From assembly GCA_009767595.1 (NCBI GenBank), contig VSDK01027835.1, positions 154,522 through 218,521 of the forward strand: a stretch of 64,000 nt of DNA. The letters run 5' to 3'. Of this stretch, positions 24,586 through 36,800 are shown piece by piece. Position numbers and translations under genes: made by a program. The notes under the pieces were generated by a model. It did no database searches. It worked only from the letters and a program-made list of their open reading frames with translations, and was not told where the DNA came from. The DNA comes from Symbiodinium kawagutii. Its lineage: Eukaryota; Sar; Dinophyceae; Suessiales; Symbiodiniaceae. The stretch's first letter is position 1, and every line of letters begins with the position of its first letter.

Positions 24586-24710
24586 CGAGCTCGTGTCGCC
24601 ACCATTGAGGTTTGCCCGCGCTCCCATGGGCTCAGGGCTCAGCCTGTCAAGAGGTCCAGTATCAGTTGCGAAGATGCCAACACTACCAGGTGGTTCGGTG
24701 GTTCCATTGA
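24586..24710 (+). CDS. Possible exon, unknown product
   Basis: GC-rich stretch after a CCCAG acceptor, open in two frames (RARVATIEVCPRSHGLRAQ or SELVSPPLRFARAPMGSG). The first stays open to 24918 but the latter part is AT-rich and probably intronic. Confidence 0.25.
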
Positions 24711-24919
24711 GTGGTTGAGACTTGGATCAGACATTGATGAAGAAAAGGATGTGTTTCATACGATTTGTTTTATTCACTTGTTGAGATCTGTTGAGATGCA
24801 GGAGTGTTGCTGGATTTTGACTGTCGACACTTTGTTCATTGGATGTCAAGAGGACTTTCAAGAGGAGTTACAAACGTTACCTACAGTATTCAATCTGCCA
24901 GTTCTTTCTGGATTTTAGA

Positions 24920-26660
24920 TTTTTAACTAGGCCAGAAAGCCGGAGAAGGAGGAGAAAGAAACAGGCACCATGCAGCACTGTATCTGACCCACGAAACTTT
25001 TCCCCAAAGTGACATGCGTTTCAAAACAGGATGTCTGAAGCGTCAAAAAAACGACCCCCGCACGTGATACCCTGAGTTTGTTCCACCACTTTTTTGCCCG
25101 TTGTAGAGTACAGTACCTGAGGGTGTTGTGACTTGTAGATACCTGGTTTGCTGAGACTGATCTGTGTATAGGTGGTACCCATTCTGTTCCACCATTTGCG
25201 GGCGAAAATCGCATGGCAGATTTTTCAGCCAGAAATCCATGGTCACAGGTGACGAAGTGAGTTGACCGAGCTCAAAGAGTAGCTCGTGCCGCGCTCATGC
25301 CAGTGAAGTTTGAACAAAATCAGTCGGGACCAACAGCAAACAAGACCAGTTCCATAGACACAGATCTGGCTGTGCAAGATCGCGCAGCCAACTGATGTGA
25401 CGCATCATGGGATAGGCTTTTGAGGAATCCAACCTCACAACGTCTGTGAGACTGCGAACTTTGGAAATCTCGGAGCTATTGGTCCTGGCTATGTGAATTT
25501 ACTGCACCTGGCTTTGCCATCAGGGCCAAGCCACTGTGATCAGCGATTTTCAGCTGGATCGCTGGACCAGCTGATCTGCCATCGATCTTGGGCCCTTGAG
25601 ATCCAGCTGAGCTGCTTGGAGCATCGGATCATGAGAAGCTACCCAGGTTGTCTCTAGATCTGTCGAAATCCGGTCAGATCTGCCTTAGGATTCGGGTCAC
25701 CAAAGGTTTGCGGCGCAGAGCCTGAGTATCATGGAATTCTGTTGGAAGGGCAGTATGTTTGTTGCCATGGAATCATGTTGTGAGGACGATATGTTTGTTG
25801 TTGTTTGGATGCACCTTGATGCACCTGAAACCCAACGAGATGAAAGGCAGAAGCATGTTGGCCGCATATCTGAAGTATCACCATCTGCGGAAGCATGGAA
25901 ACAGACAAGGATTTTGGATTGGCCAGCGGCCAGTCCGGCCATGCCCAGACACATTTTCATGGGGCCTTGGTCTGCTTTTCCTCAAAGTTGACCACCAGTT
26001 TGTTGCCCGTATGCCATGGCGAACCAACACAAGGGAAAATGATTGATGTAGTCACTGGTTCATCATCGTTGATGATGAATGCGATTATATAGCCATTATA
26101 GCGTGTTATGGTCAATCATGATTGAGAATCGCTGATTGACAATTGTTCATAGAGTCAAACGGCGTATCCTTGTGTGTTCTCGTTCCTCCGCAGGCGAATT
26201 GTATGCCCATGGGGCAGCCGTGAACCATGTCCTCTGTTCCAACACTTGGCCCGTCGTTGAGAAATGTCATGAGAGAAGCTGAGCCCAATGATATTCTGAT
26301 TCCGATCTATTGATTTTGATTGATGACAAACATAATGAAGTCATTCGAATCATATCAATAATGGCTTAAAACGTGAGTATACCAATGCAATACCAATGCA
26401 AAACATGTGTTAACAGTAGTGGTACGTGTGCAATACAGGTTGGTGGTTTTAATCATTTTTTATTTTCCCAAGTCGTTATTAACAATTGGTTGGTTGACCT
26501 ATATTTTCCATAGAAGTTTCAAAACACCACCCAGTAGCTGGTTATAATAGCTGTTAGTTAGAACTATGTCTATATAGCTGTTAGTTATAGCTGGTTAGTG
26601 GTTAATGGTTTGTTAGTTATAGCTGGTTCAAAACACCACCCAGAATAGTGATGACATTTT
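24920..26660. other. No gene confidently seen
   Basis: Contains overlapping frames at 25697-26092 on both strands and a run of CAGCTGGATC/GATCCAGCTG words around 25540-25610. No recognised motif. Confidence 0.5.
26440..26533 (+). mobile_element. Repeat family 3 copy
   Basis: Left end TTGGTGGTTTTAATCATTT, TATTTTCCC, then TTTTCCATAGAAGTTTCAAA and ACCACC right end. Other copies at 36430-36581 and 47266-47354. Confidence 0.75.
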
Positions 26661-26676
26661 TTGATGGGTCATCCTG

Positions 26677-26825
26677 ATGGCCAAGTGTTGGGAGCACTTG
26701 GGACCGACCCTTCTGTTGCCAGGCAGCAGTCGGGTCATGCGAAAAAACCGGCTGCAGATGGGTGGCTGCAGACGGCAGTTTTTGGGGCAATCTTTTAGAC
26801 TTACAGGAGACCAATCGCCCATCTG
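26677..26825 (+). CDS. Possible exon ending exactly at a repeat element
   Basis: Reads MAKCWEHLGPTLLLPGSSR then VMRKNRLQMGGCRRQFLGQ and GDQSPI. The inverted-repeat element at 26826-26925 starts with GTGCTTTC at this point, so the element end could supply a GT donor. Confidence 0.3.
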
Positions 26826-26925
26826 GTGCTTTCTTATGATAGGGAATCCCCCCAAATGGTTGGTTTATTACTAGAAGTGGTTTTTAAAAAGGATGATTTG
26901 GGGGTCCCTGTTTTGAGCCACCACC
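26826..26925 (-). mobile_element. MITE family 1, full copy with 5-bp target duplication
   Basis: Inverted-repeat element of about 100 bp, consensus ends GTGGTTTCTCAAAATAGGGG and its complement, with internal AAATCATCC and AATAAACCAACC. ATCTG is duplicated on both sides (26821-26825 and 26926-26930). Confidence 0.85.
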
Positions 26926-27451
26926 ATCTGGGTCTGCGTTGGGAAAGGCTTATCACCGATGCTAACCTTGCCTCTCCACCCAAATGTTGTATTCCCTTGG
27001 TCTGGCAAGGAATCCACCACAATGAATCATGATTACCTGTTACGAATCATGAACTGTCAACCATTAGTAGGATGATTTACCATATTTCGCTATTATGATT
27101 GATAGTTACGGTCATGGTCATCTATGAATCATCATCGACAAAGTCTCTTATGAAGCATTATTCTTGTGAAACTGTTATGAAGTATTGTTAACCACAACCA
27201 GTTTATCAACCGGTCGAAAGCTCTAACCAGTTCTTACCTCTAAGAATCCTAAGCCATTGACCAATTTCACATCTACACCATGACCACTTACTGCAACCAT
27301 TCTTACTTAGACCACACAAGCCATTCCTGCCACTTTCCAGATCTTAATCCCAAGCATTCACTCCATATAAGCCACTTTCGCATCATAAGCATTAACTCCA
27401 TACAAGCTACAACCATAACCATCCATAGCCACTTCCCACAAGCCATGGCAG

Positions 27452-27665
27452 CAAGTGACCACTTACCGCACTTACCAAGACTCCGTTGATGCCAAGGCTG
27501 AGAGCCTGAAGGTGAGTTTGGGCGAAGTGGGAACGGTGGTGAACATCAAGGCCTCGGGCGTCGAGGTGGTGTGCCCTTCGATCTCCCACAGGACGCAGCC
27601 GGCGAAAGCGCTGGGCCAAGTGAGTGCTTGGGAGGTTGATGGTTGATGGTTTGTTGATGGTTTAT

Positions 27666-27704
<39 letters not shown>

Positions 27705-30700
27705 CGATGATGATGATGACGATGATGATGATGACGATGATGATGATGACGATGATGATGATGACGATGATGATGATGACGATGATGATGATGACGATGA
27801 TGATGATGACGATGATGATGATGACGATGATGATGATGACGATGATGATGATGACGATGATGATGATGACGATGATGATGATGACGATGATGATGATGAC
27901 GATGATGATGATGACGATGATGATGATGACGATGATGATGATGACGATGATGATGATGACGATGATGATGATGACGATGATGATGATGACGATGATGATG
28001 ATGACGATGATGATGATGACGATGATGATGATGACGATGATGATGATGACGATGATGATGATGACGATGATGATGATGACGATGATGATGATGACGATGA
28101 TGATGATGACGATGATGATGATGACGATGATGATGATGACGATGATGATGATGACGATGATGATGATGACGATGATGATGATGACGATGATGATGATGAC
28201 GATGATGATGATGACGATGATGATGATGACGATGATGATGATGACGATGATGATGATGACGATGATGATGATGACGATGATGATGATGACGATGATGATG
28301 ATGACGATGATGATGATGACGATGATGATGATGACGATGATGATGATGACGATGATGATGATGACGATGATGATGATGACGATGATGATGATGACGATGA
28401 TGATGATGACGATGATGATGATGACGATGATGATGATGACGATGATGATGATGACGATGATGATGATGACGATGATGATGATGACGATGATGATGATGAC
28501 GATGATGATGATGACGATGATGATGATGACGATGATGATGATGACGATGATGATGATGACGATGATGATGATGACGATGATGATGATGACGATGATGATG
28601 ATGACGATGATGATGATGACGATGATGATGATGACGATGATGATGATGACGATGATGATGATGACGATGATGATGATGACGATGATGATGATGACGATGA
28701 TGATGATGACGATGATGATGATGACGATGATGATGATGACGATGATGATGATGACGATGATGATGATGACGATGATGATGATGACGATGATGATGATGAC
28801 GATGATGATGATGACGATGATGATGATGACGATGATGATGATGACGATGATGATGATGACGATGATGATGATGACGATGATGATGATGACGATGATGATG
28901 ATGACGATGATGATGATGACGATGATGATGATGACGATGATGATGATGACGATGATGATGATGACGATGATGATGATGACGATGATGATGATGACGATGA
29001 TGATGATGACGATGATGATGATGACGATGATGATGATGACGATGATGATGATGACGATGATGATGATGACGATGATGATGATGACGATGATGATGATGAC
29101 GATGATGATGATGACGATGATGATGATGACGATGATGATGATGACGATGATGATGATGACGATGATGATGATGACGATGATGATGATGACGATGATGATG
29201 ATGATGATGACGACGATGATGATGATGATGATGATGGTGATGATCACTTGATGATCACTTCATGCTTGTTGGGCTTAGGCATGGCATGCCACCAAGCTGC
29301 CGGGCGCCAGGAGCCAAACCTGGAACCCGAGATGTTTGCAGATCGATCCTTCAGAGGTGCGCGCGCCACCGAGCACCGAGCACCACCGCTGCGTAGAGCG
29401 CCGCGTGGCAGGCCTTGTTCTGCTTGGATCTCCATGACCATCCCCTGCTGGAGCCTCGGAGCCTCGGAGCCTCGTTCGTCTTGGAAAAAAAGCAGAAACT
29501 TAAAGCTAAGAGGGAACCAAACATGGAAAAAAAGACTAAAGCTGTATTGAAAGTTGGACGTTGGAAGAGTTGGAAGTCTTTTTTTGAAACTAAAAACTGA
29601 GTTGGAAGTCGAAAGCTCTGAGTGCCACCTTTCGCACCAGGCTGTGGTGTGGAAGTTTTCCGAACTGTCACACCTGTGATGCGGAGTGTGACCGTCGCAA
29701 GATTTGGGAGGCGATTTGGGAACTGTTTCCGAGTTGCACTTTCGCCGGTTCTTGGGCTGATGGCCATAATATGACCCGAGCCTCGAGAGTTTTTTGAATT
29801 CGCTGCGTGGGACGACCAACGCACCACAAAGCCATGCTGAGCGCCCTTTGACTTCTCTCCTTTTTGCCCAGTGATCCCGTTGCCTCATGTTTTTCCTCCG
29901 ACTTTGAAGACAACAGTTATCCAATGACAACAAAATTGGAGCAAAGCAGTCAGGAAACAACAAAACGTTCAGACCCTGTGTCCGTTTGCTTTTGATGTGC
30001 GACGCATCACAGACATTGCCGAGCTTTGGCCGGCCCCCGTAGAATCACTCACCTCTCATGGGATTCTTTGGCTGTTCGGGATTCCATGGGAAAACAACTT
30101 GTTTGCAACAAAGGAATGGTGTGGGACCATGGGGTTGGGGCTGAAATTGCCGGAGGAAGATCAAGACTTTTGACAGAGAGCTAGGTCGCGATACCCATAT
30201 CCTGCTTGAGTTTGCACCAAACAAGCACCTTGCGCACTGAATATGCCATGACTGTGAAACACTGCGCTCAGAAAAATGAAGGACAGTCCAGGGTTCTTGA
30301 ACGGTCAATGCAGATCTATGTGCGACATACCTCGGGGTCACTGACGATGGCAGTGCATTGAAAGGCATACCGAAATGCCAAGTGCGACTTCGACGTCTGC
30401 AACCCAGAGGATTAAGTACTTCCTTTATTCCAATCTTCCTCTCGTTTGGTTAAAACATGGACGGTTAACTAGTGGTTAACTAGTGGTTAACTAGTGGTTA
30501 ACTAGTGGTCAACCAATTTTAAGCGAAAGGATTCAGCTGCTCAGTCGGATCGATGGTGTCAAAGCCACTTTGCACATTTGACCTTCGGTATTTCTCACTG
30601 TAGGTCTGCAGCGAATGTTCGAAGGCATATCAAAGCGGCCTTCTGCGAAGCAGGCGCTGGTGCCATGTGCTTGTTGGTGCTTCTCCAACTCTTAGAGTTT

Positions 30701-33700
30701 GGAGCCGTTCTTTTTTTGTGCGTTAGTAGTTTGACCTGGCAAGTGAGTACCAGTAGTACCAAGATCTCTTGGTACAGAATCGCAGAGTCTGATTTCCAGA
30801 TGGTTTACCTACTGACAAGCTGGTGATTCTCCAGAGGTGAGTTTTGAAGGGCATTGACGATTCGCCATCATCAACCGGACCATAGGTAAGTATGAGGCAT
30901 GATCACTACTAAGCATCATGGTTCATGAACAGTATCACGGTATCACCTCTGACAGTTCATTTCGTGCCATAGACCAATTACTCACCTGGCATCATAATCA
31001 CTATAAGTTATAAGCATTAGCAATTTCTAAATCAAACATTTCTGACTGCCTTTTCCTAAATCAACCATTCCTTGAGGGCCTTCCCAACTAGCATCCCTTA
31101 ACGATTCCTTGAGGCCATCCCTGGGCTCTTCCCTTAGGGGACTTCCTTGGCTCCTGAGATTCCCTTCCTTCGAGGCGTCATCTGGGGCCACTGGGCACAG
31201 CAGTGTTGCCCCGCGGACTGCGCAGCAGCCGCCGCAGCTGCATTGGGGAGCTCTTGCCAGGCGAAGGGAGACTCAACTCATCGGAGTTTAAATGGATCAA
31301 TTTTGGTATTTCAACGAATTACATAAATATTTATTGAAAAGGACTTTAGATTAAACACGTTCAATTTTTGAATATTTTGTTCTTTGAACGTGTTTAATCT
31401 AAAGTGTTGAACCCTTGTTTAGTTTCTTGCAAACAACTTTTTTTTTGGGTGACTTTCTGTTTTTCCCCTTGCTTCCATGGCCCATTCCTGCAGCCCAGCG
31501 GTGAGGTGGTTGCCGCTGCACTGATGGCCACCGAGCAACGGCCGGTGCAGCATGCGGTTTGGGAAAGCGGGGAAGCCAATAGAAGCCCATGGCGACACGT
31601 GGGGGGCGGGGGAAGCAATCTGGGCAAAGGAACTCGGAGCTTCCCTTGTGGAAGACATGTTCATTGTGGGTGGTTGTTGATAATCCCATGTCGACAACCA
31701 GCACCCAAAATTGCGTGGTGTGGATAGCCAATCCCACCCCCTCACCAAAAGCAGGTAGTCCAACAGCTCTAACACGTTCTAAGAATTCTCACCAAAAGCA
31801 GCTACTCCAATTCATGATAGCTGCGATTGGCAGAGGGAGTTCGATTGCTTTGACTATTCCTCGGCTGGTCGAAGCCCCTGCCTGATATTCAAGGGACAAG
31901 CACTGGACGGAAGCACGTTGTCACAGTACCCGCTTGCAACTTCCTCTGCCGCAAGCCTGCGAAAAGGCGAAGTACCACAGCTGTCCCCCTCCTAGGTGAG
32001 TTCTCATGGCCAACGTCACCTCACCTCACATGGGAGATCCCTTACCCACCCGAAACCTACATTCGTCACCTATCCCTAGTTGCTTTTAAGCTTCATAGAG
32101 CGTCAAGTTGAGAAGGCATCATGCTCCCTAAAATTGAGGATCATCAGCGCCATTTGGCATCCCTTCATCGAATGATCTCGTAGTTTTGAGATTATTTAGA
32201 AAACCAAATGAAAATGCAAAAGCCAGTTCGAATTCGAGAATGCATTTCCAGCCCTAACACATGCCGAGATCCAAGCAATTGAGGCATGGATAGGCAAGCG
32301 CATTAGTATAGAATGTTTTGGGGGGTTTCACCACGAACAACGGATGTTTCTCTTTGAAGCGAAGCTAGAAACGGCTGGTGATTGGTGACTCTGGACATTC
32401 TCTCGGCAGCGCTTTAGCAATTCCGCAGCTGTTTTTTTACAGCTTTATCAACGACAAGTGCCCTGTCCCTTGATCAAACATTCGTTGGGATGTCGTTTGC
32501 ATCAGAACCGCCTTCACTTGCCCAGAATCTTGGCATCAAATTCCTGGCTCTTCAAGACAGCAGTTTTCCGACCACAGTGACATGTAAATTATAAATACCT
32601 ATAGATAATCAATCAACATGTAAATGTAATTATAGTAAACTATATACATAATAAGCAATGAAATCTTAGATGATCAACATGTAAATAATCCATTTTCAAC
32701 GCCAGTTCTGTTGCACCATCAGATCCAAGGACTTACATGCGGGGACCACTGGTCCCGCACGGGCACGGCAAGCCTTTGAGTAAAGAGGTGGGGACCGAGG
32801 GGTGCCAGGGATCGACGAGTGAGTGAGGTTGGATCAGTGATCAGTGATGATCAAATAGCTGAGATTCTTGACTGATCCGGTAGATTCCATTAGTCAATCA
32901 TCATTGACCTTGCTATTGATCAGCCATTGATAGCATCAATCAATAGTCAAGAATCTCTGAAGCAATACTAGCCAGAACCGCCATGAACCACTATTAACCA
33001 CTTGCAAACCATTTTCAATCACTAGTAAACCCTTATCAACCACTATGGACCACGAGCTTAACCACCATTAGCCACTCTTAACCCTTATTAACCACCACTA
33101 TCCACTACCAGCATAACCAGTTTTTCAAAGCCCCTATCCATCAATCCATCATTGTTCCCATCAGGAGCTGGAAGGTTTGCGAACCGAGTTGGCGGCCATC
33201 AAGAAGGCCCGGCAATGTGGCACCAGCGGTGGTTGCTGGCTTGGGTTGGGTTGGTTGGTTGGTTGATAGTTTACTTAGTTGGTGGGTTGGTTGGTTGGCA
33301 ATTTACTGAGTTGGTTAATGATGGCACACCAGGGGTACAGTGCTTTGACCCACAGCCATGTGTTTGTTGTCTATTCTGACCCGTGACAGGAGCCCGTTTT
33401 GGCCAACTTCTCATTGTTGTCAGACGTTTTTTGAACACCTTGGATATTTCTCAGGATCACATTTTGTGTCTCATGCTTCTTGGTGACATCCGAGAATCCA
33501 TTATGGGAACACCTGTCAAGCAAAGGGGTATGTTGTCAGAGGCTATACCAGGTCGTGTTTTCTTTCGCGCAAGCGATGTTCAAAATCCTAGGTTTATGGT
33601 TATGTCCATGGCTATCTTTAGTGTATCCTTAATGATCATCGTAGTACAATAATGATTACCATGGTGAACAATTACCACAATCATTATAATACAATAATGG

Positions 33701-33845
33701 TTAATTAATGATCCATACAGATGATTATCCTTTAAACATGTTTAATACAATGGCCAATGATCATTGTTAATCCACGTTTATCCCACTTTTTCCAGCCCTG
33801 GTTGGGTTCGAAGCCCTAGTTGAACCGTCCACCGAAGTGTCCTAA
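27452..33845 (+). CDS. 3' part of an unknown gene, terminal exons
   Basis: I do not recognise the protein. Four exons fit together by phase: about 27452-27619 (…VSLGEVGTVVNIKASGV… ending at a GTGAGT donor), 31494-31598 (PSGEVVAAALMATEQRPVQ…, donor GTGGGG), 33165-33216 (ELEGLRTELAAIKKARQ, coiled-coil-like, donor GTGGCA) and 33796-33845 (…LVGFEALVEPSTEVS, stop TAA at 33843). A further GC-rich island at 31180-31290 may be another exon, but its frame is ambiguous. The intron after 27619 contains a 1.5-kb perfect satellite. The stop lies 23 bp before the start codon of the pathogen-related gene. The 5' part of the gene is upstream and was not assembled; orphan exons between 20 and 27 kb are candidates. 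Confidence 0.55.
27706..29190. repeat. Perfect 15-bp satellite, 99 identical units
   Basis: Unit GATGATGATGATGAC repeated without a single visible change for 1,485 bp, flanked on both sides by pure GAT/ATG repeats (27667-27705 and 29191-29240). It lies in an intron of the unknown gene at 27452-33845. The very long open frames on both strands here are artefacts: they read Met4-Thr on plus and Val-Ile4 on minus. Confidence 0.97.
29250..31170. other. No gene confidently seen; unusual minus-strand openness
   Basis: A minus frame of 239 codons (29244-29963) is open, with two further minus frames open in the same stretch; no motif or splice support. The rest is intron-like. Confidence 0.5.
30463..30508. 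repeat. 11-bp tandem repeat, 4 copies
   Basis: Unit GGTTAACTAGT. Confidence 0.95.
31180..31290 (+). CDS. Possible exon, frame uncertain
   Basis: GC-rich island open in three plus frames (for example EASSGATGHSSVAPRTAQQ or RHLGPLGTAVLPRGLRSSR). Lies between the 27452 and 31494 exons of the unknown gene. Confidence 0.3.
31890..33160. other. Intron-like sequence, no gene seen
   Basis: Between exons 31494-31598 and 33165-33216 of the unknown gene. Right part dominated by AACCACTATTAACCACT-type words; a small GC patch at 32735-32820 has no clear frame. Confidence 0.6.
33239..33358 (+). mobile_element. Repeat family 2 copy
   Basis: GGTTGGGTTGGTTGG left part, right end GCTTTGACCCACAGCCA. Confidence 0.65.
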
Positions 33846-33857
33846 GTGGTGCTGCGC

Positions 33858-33868
33858 AGGAATTCGGA
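33858..33868 (+). promoter_or_regulatory. Putative trans-splice acceptor and 9-nt 5' UTR
   Basis: AG at 33858-33859 precedes the ATG of the pathogen-related gene by nine bases and follows the upstream stop by 12 bases. In dinoflagellates a spliced leader is added at such AGs. The assignment is inference from position. Confidence 0.4.
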
Positions 33869-36800
33869 ATGGTGGAGCCGGAGCGTGCTTTCATGGATGA
33901 AAAGGGCGTTGAATGGAGGCCCGAAACAATCTGGCCATCCAGAAGTCTCCAGGATACCTAGTCTAAAACATGAGGATTTCTCAAATTTGGGAACCGCAAG
34001 AATAGATGCTTATTACAATAAATTCTTGATGAATTGGATGATTCGGGAGGGTCCCTTTTTTTGGAAGCCACCACGCAGAGAGTCATTGGAATCATGACAG
34101 TCGACAGTCCCAACTCACAACTTACCAACATGGGAATGACGAAGTTCAGCTCATGGGCAAGGTTTGGAGGACCGCCAGACTACACCATCGCCAACCTCTA
34201 CTATCTCAAGGTGCAACGAGTTTTGTGGCGATTTGAAGAGCCTATCAATCACTTAGATTCTGTAAGAGTTCCTTCCCATCCTTCCCTACTTTAGAGCAGC
34301 CCCTGGCCTTCTATGGCGTTGGGGACTGGGGACTGCAGGGGAAGACGAAGAATCATCCTGTGGGATCACTGGAGATGATCGTGGAGAATTTAGTCATGAC
34401 CTCAGAGCGAGGACCAGTTGGTGACGCTTGGCAGTGCCTTGCTGCCTACTTGGATGTGCACCCCCACGGCTCGTAAGTGGTCACGATGCCCATGGTTTCT
34501 AGGGTTAGTTCAGCTACCTTACAGGGTTAACTACCATGGTTACATCCCGGTTTTACCCTGGTTTTACCCACCTTATGGGGGTTAGTTTAGCTAAGTAACC
34601 GCTGCACGTGCTGCGCCTTGCTCTGAGGTGAAGACCTGGGAGATGGAGCGTTCCCACAAGTTGGACCCCAACAAGCACCGCTCGGTGGATCCCAAAGTGT
34701 CCGCAGCTCAGAGAGCGGAGCGGGCGGAGCGGTGCAGTGGGCGATGCTGGGAGTTGTCTGCTCTGCAGGTTTCACATCAGCGCCAACGGTGGGAAGAAGT
34801 TCAACAACGATGAAGCCAACAAGGTGCGATTCCATGGTGAGGGGCACAGCCTTGGGACATTGGGCATAGCTGGATGGTTGGCTTCGCCGTGCAGATTTCT
34901 TAAGTCGTGGAGGATACGATGTGAATGCTGCAAGAGAAGAGCATAAGTGCAACATAAGTATGTGAACCGAAAATTGACTGTTAGCCAACCACTCGACTGG
35001 ATTGGTGTGCTAAGTATTGTCAATTGCTGTAAATGTCACTGGCTCGACTTTAAAGCAGTTGATAAATCGAGGTGCGCTCAAAGTTTTAGACTATCTTAGA
35101 GCTTTAGACAAGAAGTGTCACCATCTTAAAGTATCACAATGCTCTTGGACTATCTTGGACTATCTTAGAGCAATCTGAGACTATATTAGGCTATCTGAGA
35201 CTATCTTAGACTATCTTGGAATGTCTTGCCACTATCTTGGGCAATCTGAGACATCATAATTTGGCAATTGGATCTCCTTCACTGCCTCAGGTTGGAAACT
35301 ACAACGTCCTGCTGCAGCAGTGCCCTGTGGAACTCTACGATGTTGACCGTATTGACTGGGTGACTTGGCGACATAGACATCGGGACCCTTGGGGGTTGGT
35401 TTCAATAGGTAGAGCATCCCCACAGTCACAGCCATTATACCATCTACATTATTAAAAAGTCTCATATTGACTGTTACCAACCACTATGAAAAAGCTTCAG
35501 GTTCGATAATGGTTAGTCACAGATGAACAATTTTGACAGGGCAATGGTTTATCATACAAATCAATGGTTTATCATACAGATAATGGTTTGATCATTGTTT
35601 CAAAATGGTTTTTAAACACATTTTGTTTATCATTTTGTTCCACTATTGATGTTTGATAATGGTTAGTCACAGATGAACATCCACAAATTTGGTTCATCAT
35701 TTTGATGTCAGGGCAATCCGAACGCCAGGACCAGTCGCATGACAAGTTCCACAGCGCCTTCGCGGCTTTTCCATGGGAGCTGTTGGAGGTGCAATGGGAT
35801 CCAGAAGTCCATGATCTATTAGGCGAGTTGGGTCAATATTAACCAACCAATTAATGGAGAATTTCCACCAACAATAAGGGGTACAGGGTTTTGACCCACT
35901 GCCATTATTGTAGATCCATAATGTTGAGGTCTACAAAAACAATGTCATCTATTGTAATCTAGAAAACAAGATCTAGAAGTCTACAAAGTGAAGTCAGCGA
36001 ATTCAACATAGTAGATCTACAATCGATTATAAGTCTATTCAAAAATAACTGTGCTAATTTTAGATTGATCTTCAATGGATCTACATTGACAATCTAGATT
36101 TGATCTACAAAGATGAACGCCCAAATCTACAATCTATTCGAAACATGTTCAGTAATCAATACACCAAGCAAAAATCGTTCAATGATGATGTTTTCCACAG
36201 GATCTATTTCGACACATGATATTTTTATATGTTTTTTCCACATTTCTCGTTGATCTTCGGCAGATGTTTTTCGCCACGCGTCAGGTCTTCTCTCCTCCAC
36301 CTCGGGTGTCGTTCTCCTGGCGTCACTGGGGACATTTCACCGGAAGCTACGAAGGTGGGGGACCGGCACTGCGATGGTCCATGGACCAGCACCATCCAGC
36401 TGGTCGGTGCACCATGATTCTTATACTTGTTGGTGGTTTTAATCATTTTTTATTTTCCCTATTATCATTATTGCACCATAATAATTGTTGGTGCAACTTA
36501 TCATTTTTTATTTTTCCGATTATTAATCAATGATTGGTTGGTTGACTCATATTTTTCATAGGGGTGGTTCAACCACCAACCAGTATAGGGGAGCCAGCGA
36601 TTTTGAGGTACAGCATTTGTCAACAGCCAGGTCGTCTGGATGGCGATGAATGTCAGGATTGATCAGGTAAGCCAAAGCTATAGCGGATTCGTTGGGGTAC
36701 AGTATTTATGGATAATCCCATGGTGGAAGATGTTGGAAGGGTGTTGAAACATGTTGGGATCCTGGTCAATGATGGTCGATAGCCTCACTTCATCATGGGA

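Noticed and set aside
27472-29251. Open frames of 591 (minus) and 528 (plus) codons
   Set aside because: They are read-through of the 15-bp satellite (Val-Ile4 and Met4-Thr repeats), plus a few flanking codons.
34587-34988. 133-codon minus frame
   Set aside because: Opposite two phase-linked exons of the pathogen-related gene.
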